A stretch of DNA of 25,488 nt. Source: a virus. Shown piece by piece: positions 21,318 to 25,488 of the stretch. The position numbers were made by a program, and so were the translations under genes. Where the stretch lies: positions 1-25,488 of IMG/VR virus record IMGVR_UViG_3300010373_000123, one strand, 5' to 3'. Positions within the stretch are counted from its first letter, which is position 1. The number at the start of each line of letters is the position of its first letter. The notes below the pieces were generated by a model, which saw only the letters and a program-made list of their open reading frames with translations, had not been told where the DNA came from and ran no database searches.

Positions 21318-22564
21318 ATTCTATCTTGAATAACTTTCTTGTTCACCATCGTTTCGGGTGAGATTCCATATTGCATGATCAAATGTGGATACAGAGAATT
21401 CAAATCGAAAGAAACAACCCACTCATGCATTCCAAGGATTGGATTCTTGACGTGACCGCCAACCAAGCTGTCTTTTTCATTGTCGAAATAAGAACCTTTC
21501 AGCTTTGGCGGGAAGACGATGTTTTGTTTCATCAACTCGCCATAGGATTTAATTTCCCATGGTTTGACCGATCCCAGCATGTCTTCGAAGTTGCACTTCG
21601 CTTCATAGGCCATGGAGAATATCAACTCCAAAAGCCGCAATTTGTTTTCTAGGCGATCCACCAGTCCGACGTCACGGACGTTATATTCCATGAATAATTG
21701 ATGGTTCTCTCGATAGAGACCTGTAAGGTTCTGATACTCGGAATAATCCAGCTTACGTTCGCCCAACTCAATGAAAGCGATGTAATCGAGTTTGTAGGAT
21801 TCTCTCGGTTCGAATGTCAGTTTCTTGTAGACCAAGAGATAATCGAGAAAAGCGACACCGACCGGAAAGAAGTATTCTTTCACGATGCCACGATAGAAGG
21901 TTCTCTTCTCGGATAACATTCTCCATGGTGAAAGACGTTGAGCAGATTCGACATTAAGAATGCGAACGATACGATTTACAATGTAAGGAATATCGAAGCC
22001 AACAATGTTCCAACCAGTGTAACAATCAGGTTGGAAATGCTCCACGGTATCGAGAAATTTGAGTAACATTTCTTCTTCAGTGTCGCACTGAATATAAGTT
22101 ACGTCATCTTTCGGAACAAACTCCCTGAGACCGAATGCGACAACCATTCCACAACACTTAATTGTGATGGCAGTTATTGCCTTATCGGCTTCATCGATAT
22201 CCGGCATTCCTTCATCTGAAACCGTTTCGATATCGATATTTGCTATCCTGATTAAGGATTGATCATATTCAATGTCTTCCCTATATTCATCAAAAATATA
22301 TGTGTAAGGAAATGATTCGAAGCCATAGAGTTTTGAATTGCCGATATCGGCATATTTCTTGATGGCCTGTCTAGCTTCATAAATCGAATCATAGACCTTC
22401 GGCGCGACACTCAAACCTTCCAGCGTTTTATATTCGCTTGGTTTGTTCGTCTTCATATAAAGAGTTGGTTTATACCTCTCTTTATGGAAGAATTGCTTTC
22501 CATTATCATAACCACGGACGAGCAAATTGTTGCCGCTTTGAACGACATTTGTGTAAAACTTCAA
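21293..22564 (-). CDS. 43A: DNA polymerase, N-terminal chain (gp43A)
   Basis: This 423-residue protein is the N-terminal half of a T4-type family B polymerase. It has the N-terminal domain (FYTNVVQSGNNLLVRG aligns with the T4 start), the complete 3'-5' exonuclease (Exo I Asp111-Ile-Glu113, Exo II GWNIVGFDIPY at 184-194, Exo III YNVRD at 294-298) and palm motif A FDLNSLYP with Asp387. The frame stops about 30 codons after motif A, with an eight-residue tail (ICQLKESL) that comes from the insert. The start is TTG 22564 with AGGA six bases upstream; the next ATG is at residue 37. The proofreading site looks intact. Confidence 0.94.
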   Translation of the reverse strand: MKFYTNVVQSGNNLLVRGYDNGKQFFHKERYKPTLYMKTNKPSEYKTLEGLSVAPKVYDSIYEARQAIKKYADIGNSKLYGFESFPYTYIFDEYREDIEYDQSLIRIANIDIETVSDEGMPDIDEADKAITAITIKCCGMVVAFGLREFVPKDDVTYIQCDTEEEMLLKFLDTVEHFQPDCYTGWNIVGFDIPYIVNRIVRILNVESAQRLSPWRMLSEKRTFYRGIVKEYFFPVGVAFLDYLLVYKKLTFEPRESYKLDYIAFIELGERKLDYSEYQNLTGLYRENHQLFMEYNVRDVGLVDRLENKLRLLELIFSMAYEAKCNFEDMLGSVKPWEIKSYGELMKQNIVFPPKLKGSYFDNEKDSLVGGHVKNPILGMHEWVVSFDLNSLYPHLIMQYGISPETMVNKKVIQDRICQLKESL

Positions 22565-22575
22565 ATATAATCCTA

Positions 22576-22767
22576 TTAATAAGATTGAGAATGATTTTTA
22601 CGAGGACAGATTGGACTTTCGCATGTCTTCTCAGATGTTGGCGGACAAATACAACCCATTGGAGGACCAAACGATGGTATTTGATTCATAGCTGGTATGA
22701 AATTCTTCATACCGCAAAAACGACAATTGCCGCCAGAATCCATTTTACATGGACCATAACACGTCAT
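22576..22767 (-). CDS. Small cysteine-rich protein
   Basis: This 63-residue protein begins MTCYGPCKMDSGGNCRFCGM and contains eight cysteines (3, 7, 15, 18, 39, 41, 49 and 54) in about 50 residues. That suggests two metal sites or a disulfide-free zinc cluster in the cytoplasm. Proline and glycine are abundant (PSFGPPMGCICPP). Its start overlaps the MazG-like stop (TAATG). It sits between RegA/MazG and the polymerase, an operon position not held by such a protein in T4. I recognise no family. Confidence 0.72.
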   Translation of the reverse strand: MTCYGPCKMDSGGNCRFCGMKNFIPAMNQIPSFGPPMGCICPPTSEKTCESPICPRKNHSQSY

Positions 22768-23105
22768 TAACGATTGTCTCCAGAACCCTTCAAAACATTT
22801 CGTTCCTTACGATCCATCAATTTTCTGATATTGTCGGTAGCTACTTGACTCAATCTAACATCAAGAGCATCGGCAAGAACAGCGAGATACCAAAGAACAT
22901 CACCCAACTCAGCAGCAAGGTCTTTCTTTGCAACTTCATCAAATTCCTTATCGCCACGAAGAATTTTCTTCACTTTGTTTGCGATTTCACCAGCTTCTCC
23001 AGACAATCCTAGAGTCAAATATTCTAGTTCGGCCTTCTTCGGATAAATGGCAGTATCAACAGCAGATGATTGATAATAATTTAATGTTTCGATATCATGA
23101 ATCAT
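22767..23105 (-). CDS. MazG-like nucleotide pyrophosphohydrolase
   Basis: About 112 residues form a MazG/all-alpha NTP-PPase domain: YLTLGLSGEAGEIANKVKKILRG has the G-E-x-x-E metal-binding helix, and KDLAAELGDVLWYLAVLADALD carries the second E-x-x-D. These enzymes convert NTPs to NMPs and pyrophosphate; in phages they are proposed to affect host (p)ppGpp or nucleotide pools. ATG 23105 is preferred: AAGGA lies about 11 bases upstream, and the first residues (MIHDIETLNYYQ) are typical. An ATG at 23159 adds 18 unlikely residues inside regA. It is co-transcribed between regA and gene 43. Confidence 0.9.
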   Translation of the reverse strand: MIHDIETLNYYQSSAVDTAIYPKKAELEYLTLGLSGEAGEIANKVKKILRGDKEFDEVAKKDLAAELGDVLWYLAVLADALDVRLSQVATDNIRKLMDRKERNVLKGSGDNR

Positions 23106-23505
23106 TCGAACGTTTTTCCTTTTTCCAGAAATGATATTTGGCTTCAAGATTCCAATCATTCTTCTCTTTGAAATTCAGAATCTTGATGAATTTTACAGGA
23201 ACCTTGTCTTCGATCTTGGAAGGATCGACAATTTCAATCAATTCCCATTGCTTCAATAGATCAACGATGGTGTTTCTTCTAGCCAAATCATGACTTGTTA
23301 CTTTGGATTTTTTTCCATCGAAAGCATACAATTCTTTGTAATGAATGATGACATAGCGACCTTGCTTGTGAAGAATATGACAGGCTTGGTATAAAACCTT
23401 GTCTTTGCTATCACCCATCCGAGTGAGTGTTTCTTTGATCTTCAAAAAATCTTCTGGGCTTTTCAATCGAATCTCAACACCATACCCATTAAAAATATCA
23501 TTCAT
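23095..23505 (-). CDS. regA: Translational repressor RegA
   Basis: This 136-residue protein aligns with T4 RegA over its length: VEIRLKSPEDFLKIKETLTRMG, DKVLYQACHILHKQGRYVIIHYKEL, the WELIEIV strand and the Trp/Lys-rich C-terminus. RegA binds start regions of early mRNAs and limits their translation, including clamp and clamp-loader genes. It is slightly longer than T4 RegA (122), with a few extra N-terminal residues. The order gp62-regA-43 is as in T4, except that two small genes separate it from gene 43. The start overlaps the gp62 end by 8 bases. Confidence 0.96.
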   Translation of the reverse strand: MNDIFNGYGVEIRLKSPEDFLKIKETLTRMGDSKDKVLYQACHILHKQGRYVIIHYKELYAFDGKKSKVTSHDLARRNTIVDLLKQWELIEIVDPSKIEDKVPVKFIKILNFKEKNDWNLEAKYHFWKKEKRSNDS

Positions 23506-23962
23506 TCAATACACCGCCTAACTCATTCATCTTGCTTATAATGTTGTTTATCTGTTGTTTGGTGAGGACAGACAGCACTTCGTTTGCCCGCAATCGATTA
23601 TAATTATAGTATTTCTGAATGAACGGTAGGCGATCATCTTCAATTCTCTTCGGCCACTTCCTTTTAGTTCTTCTGCCTTTCACGATAGTCTTCATCAAGA
23701 AATCGTATCTCGTTCTCGGAGAAAACCTTGTCAGTTTATTTGCTTCGTTGCAAAGATGGACACAATCTGGGTAGAAAGAGACTGCCTTGGTGATAATGAA
23801 GATTGCTTTATTCAACCACTCATCATCTAAAACCAATTCCTCTTTCGTCTCTGTTATCGCTTTGATGCTATCAAAAACCTTTTGCATGAAGTTGTCTTCG
23901 ACGATGACTTGTTCTTCAACAGGCTCACTGACATCCAGAACCCTATGGGCTAGTTTTGTCAT
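23498..23962 (-). CDS. 62: Clamp loader small subunit (gp62)
   Basis: This 154-residue protein fits T4 gp62, the single subunit that joins four gp44 subunits in the clamp loader. The best aligned stretch is AVSFYPDCVHLCNEAN followed by DFLMKTIVKGRRTKRKWPKR, which corresponds to SQFPECMPAVYAMN and YLMAAVPRGKRYGKW in T4. It is shorter than T4 gp62 (187), mainly at the C-terminus. It is encoded after gp44 but separated from it by a zinc-ribbon gene. It begins with ATG overlapping that gene's stop (ATGA). Identity is low, so position in the operon is part of the evidence. Confidence 0.9.
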   Translation of the reverse strand: MTKLAHRVLDVSEPVEEQVIVEDNFMQKVFDSIKAITETKEELVLDDEWLNKAIFIITKAVSFYPDCVHLCNEANKLTRFSPRTRYDFLMKTIVKGRRTKRKWPKRIEDDRLPFIQKYYNYNRLRANEVLSVLTKQQINNIISKMNELGGVLNE

Positions 23963-24156
23963 GGAAGGTCTCGCGCTTGTTCATCCAAAATATCTGCACA
24001 TGCAGAGCACACTTGCATCTCTGCATGTTCAAGTTCATGAGTTTCTTCATTTTGAAATTTGTATTGGACAAAGGCTGGTTTACCTTCAATCTTTCCGCCA
24101 CACAAACCACATGGCTTATCGGTCTTTTGGGTAAAGAGAGCCTTCAGTAAATTCAT
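23959..24156 (-). CDS. Small zinc-ribbon protein between clamp-loader genes
   Basis: This 65-residue protein has CGLCGGKI near 16-23 and VCSACADIL near 49-57, two CxxC knuckles about 29 residues apart separated by Glu/His-rich sequence. It overlaps both gp44 (before) and gp62 (after) by four bases (ATGA each), so it is translated in the middle of the clamp-loader unit. T4 has gp44 and gp62 adjacent. The role is unknown; an interaction with the loader or RNA polymerase is possible but unsupported. Confidence 0.8.
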   Translation of the reverse strand: MNLLKALFTQKTDKPCGLCGGKIEGKPAFVQYKFQNEETHELEHAEMQVCSACADILDEQARDLP

Positions 24157-25109
24157 TTGAATTCTTTCTCACAATCGGCCATGATCGAAATCAAACCAGC
24201 CGCCATATTGATTTCTTGGTTGATGACAAATGCCGCAGAATATTCATACTCTTTCATAAGTACCAACATCTGAGCTATTCCAGCCGGTTTCAAATAATCT
24301 TCCGACACATCATACATCAACCTGAATACGTCACCGATATTCAAGGAAGAATTTTCAGCCGACCACTTACGGACAGCATTAAAATCCTTCTTCACCATCA
24401 ATGAAAACAACTCACGAATATTGGCTTCGCTATGGGTTGAAGAAAGAATGCCAGAATCGATTTTACCGTCTTTGTTTGCATATCCTTGCAATTGATTGAG
24501 GCATTTTCTCCAGTCTGGATAATAATTTCCAATCAATTCAGCGACGACTTTGGAGTCATAATCGATGCTTTCATTCTTGAGAATTGCACACGATCTTTTG
24601 TAGAATTGGTTGGCAAGCTTATCGATATCATCAAGATTAGAAAAATCGATGACAGTGCAACGAGACTTCAATGCCGGTATGATCTTTGTCGGCGTGTTGC
24701 ATGTCAGAATGAAACCCGTAGACTTGGAAAACTCTTCCATGAAAGAGCGCAAGGCCGGTTGAGTTGCATGAGACAAGTAATCAGCCTCATCCAGAATGAC
24801 ATATTTTCTCTTGCCATTCATGGAAACGGATGAAGCATATCCTTGAATATCAACTCTCAGGGTATCGATACCACCATTCAAAGAACCATTGATGAAGTAG
24901 TAATCCGCTCCAATTTCCTTACACATGGCAATGGCAACGGTTGTCTTTCCACAACCGGGACCACCACACAAAAGAAGATTTGGAATGAAATCTCCATCGA
25001 CATAGCCTTGAAACATACTCTTCAAGTTGTCAGGAAGAATAACGTCCTTCACTTGAGTAGGACGATACTTTTCCACCCACAAAGCTTCGTCTTCTTTATA
25101 CTCAACCAT
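24153..25109 (-). CDS. 44: Clamp loader ATPase subunit (gp44)
   Basis: This 318-residue AAA+ protein opens and loads the gp45 clamp. It begins WVEKYRPTQVKDVILPDNLK, a standard clamp-loader box, and has Walker A GGPGCGKTT (49-57), Walker B ILDEAD (105-110), sensor 1 near TGFILTCNT, and the SRC arginine-finger motif in LKSRCTVIDF. The C-terminal collar domain follows. Length equals T4 gp44 (319). ATG 25109 overlaps the end of the 71-residue gene by 8 bases. It is the core of the conserved 45-44-62-regA cluster. Confidence 0.97.
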   Translation of the reverse strand: MVEYKEDEALWVEKYRPTQVKDVILPDNLKSMFQGYVDGDFIPNLLLCGGPGCGKTTVAIAMCKEIGADYYFINGSLNGGIDTLRVDIQGYASSVSMNGKRKYVILDEADYLSHATQPALRSFMEEFSKSTGFILTCNTPTKIIPALKSRCTVIDFSNLDDIDKLANQFYKRSCAILKNESIDYDSKVVAELIGNYYPDWRKCLNQLQGYANKDGKIDSGILSSTHSEANIRELFSLMVKKDFNAVRKWSAENSSLNIGDVFRLMYDVSEDYLKPAGIAQMLVLMKEYEYSAAFVINQEINMAAGLISIMADCEKEFK

Positions 25110-25317
25110 TCAACACACCAAATCTTTGTTCGAATTCTGCATCCGCGTCTACTTCATCATAAAATACATCAATGAACGTTCGATCAGAGGGAACCATAAG
25201 AACTGGATATTTCGTAGTATCATAAACAGCCTTATATTCTTCTAAACGTTTAGCAATCTCAGCCTCCGCCTTTGTCGAAGGCAAATTAGTCACATCAACG
25301 TAATAAATTGTTCTCAT
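25102..25317 (-). CDS. Hypothetical protein between clamp and clamp loader
   Basis: This 71-residue acidic protein begins MRTIYYVDVTNLPSTKAEAE, then a helix (IAKRLEEYKAVYDTTKYP), then VLMVPSDRTFIDVFY and an acidic tail. It resembles a single alpha/beta unit. AGGA precedes ATG 25317 and overlaps the clamp gene's stop codon, so it is coupled to gp45 translation. T4 has no gene of this kind between 45 and 44. No function can be assigned. Confidence 0.75.
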   Translation of the reverse strand: MRTIYYVDVTNLPSTKAEAEIAKRLEEYKAVYDTTKYPVLMVPSDRTFIDVFYDEVDADAEFEQRFGVLNG

Positions 25318-25320
25318 GTT

Positions 25321-25488
25321 TTATCCTACTGTTGAAGAGGTTTCCACGACGATGAAGTATTCAACGTCCTTACCAATGAATTGAGCGACCTTCTTGAAGC
25401 TAATCTTCACTTCATAATCATCAGGCAGAACCTTCAAGTTATCAACCTTGAATATCATCTTGAATGGCTTGGTTCCGCCCTTGAATGT
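25321..25488 (-). CDS. 45: Sliding clamp (gp45), C-terminal end only
   Basis: Fifty-five codons are visible before TAA 25321; the start lies beyond the right edge. The translation includes FKMIFKVDNLKVLPDDYEVK, and ends VEYFIVVETSSTVG. This fits the T4 gp45 end as I recall it, with a NMDNM-K-x-x-PxDY strand pair and a YVVALEADST closing strand. gp45 is the trimeric ring that holds the polymerase on DNA and activates late transcription. Its position just upstream of gp44 supports the call. Confidence 0.88.
   Translation of the reverse strand, partial: TFKGGTKPFKMIFKVDNLKVLPDDYEVKISFKKVAQFIGKDVEYFIVVETSSTVG

Noticed and set aside
22438-22770. 110-codon plus-strand frame
   Set aside because: It lies opposite the start of gene 43 and the Cys-rich gene; its W/R/H-rich translation is the reverse reading of those genes.
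1-25488. CRISPR arrays, insertion sequences, attachment sites or integrase
   Set aside because: I saw no regularly spaced repeats, transposase motifs, terminal repeats or integrase in either strand; the content fits a strictly lytic phage.

Overview
This window is part of a T4-superfamily (contractile-tailed) bacteriophage genome. The right half carries the T4 replication cluster in its conserved order on the minus strand: sliding clamp (gp45, partial), clamp loader (gp44 and gp62), RegA, DNA polymerase (gp43), UvsX, and the gp41 helicase. The gp61 primase and a T4-type RNase H lie elsewhere in the window. A GapR (DUF2312) homologue, a B12-dependent ribonucleotide reductase and a secreted protein of a type I associate with rhizobia all point to an alphaproteobacterial host. 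That host call is an inference; no host DNA is present.

Layout. 1-3073 (minus): GapR-like protein, a small W-rich protein, a glycosyltransferase, two small proteins, RNase H and a partial gene. 3154-3809 (plus): i-spanin and o-spanin. 3823-4392 (minus): a zinc-ribbon protein, a tiny ORF, tRNA-Pro(TGG) and a tRNA with anticodon CAT. 4448-6451 (plus): a nucleotidyltransferase-fold protein, a Nudix protein and a GH19 endolysin. 6440-9232 (minus): small accessory proteins, a secreted protein, a winged-helix protein, a GIY-YIG protein and an HNH nuclease. 9232-12685 (minus): class II ribonucleotide reductase (NrdJ) and primase. 12705-15600 (minus): small membrane proteins and virion proteins. 15654-16295 (minus): an FkbM methyltransferase. 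16312-16878 (plus): an alpha/beta hydrolase. 16871-25488 (minus): the replication and recombination operon.

The genes fit one programme. Clamp, clamp loader, polymerase, helicase, primase, RNase H and UvsX form the replisome and recombination set. NrdJ and the MazG-like protein manage nucleotides. Spanins, endolysin and possible holin-like membrane proteins serve lysis. The virion genes and the proteins with capsid-targeting-like N-termini serve the particle.

The most notable points are: (1) gene 43 is split just after polymerase motif A by a free-standing HNH endonuclease gene, giving a two-chain polymerase; (2) a 10-bp hairpin hides the ribosome binding site of a virion gene, with a late-promoter-like TAAATA in its loop; (3) an identical 17-base TAAATA-containing leader sits before two late genes on opposite strands; (4) three proteins, including enzyme-like ones, start with sequences resembling the T4 capsid-targeting signal and its protease site; (5) polymerase, helicase, RNase H and NrdJ all start at TTG. 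Several small genes (13018-13182, 12705-12824, 8279-8428, 4079-4228) and the two end fragments were found by reading the sequence directly.
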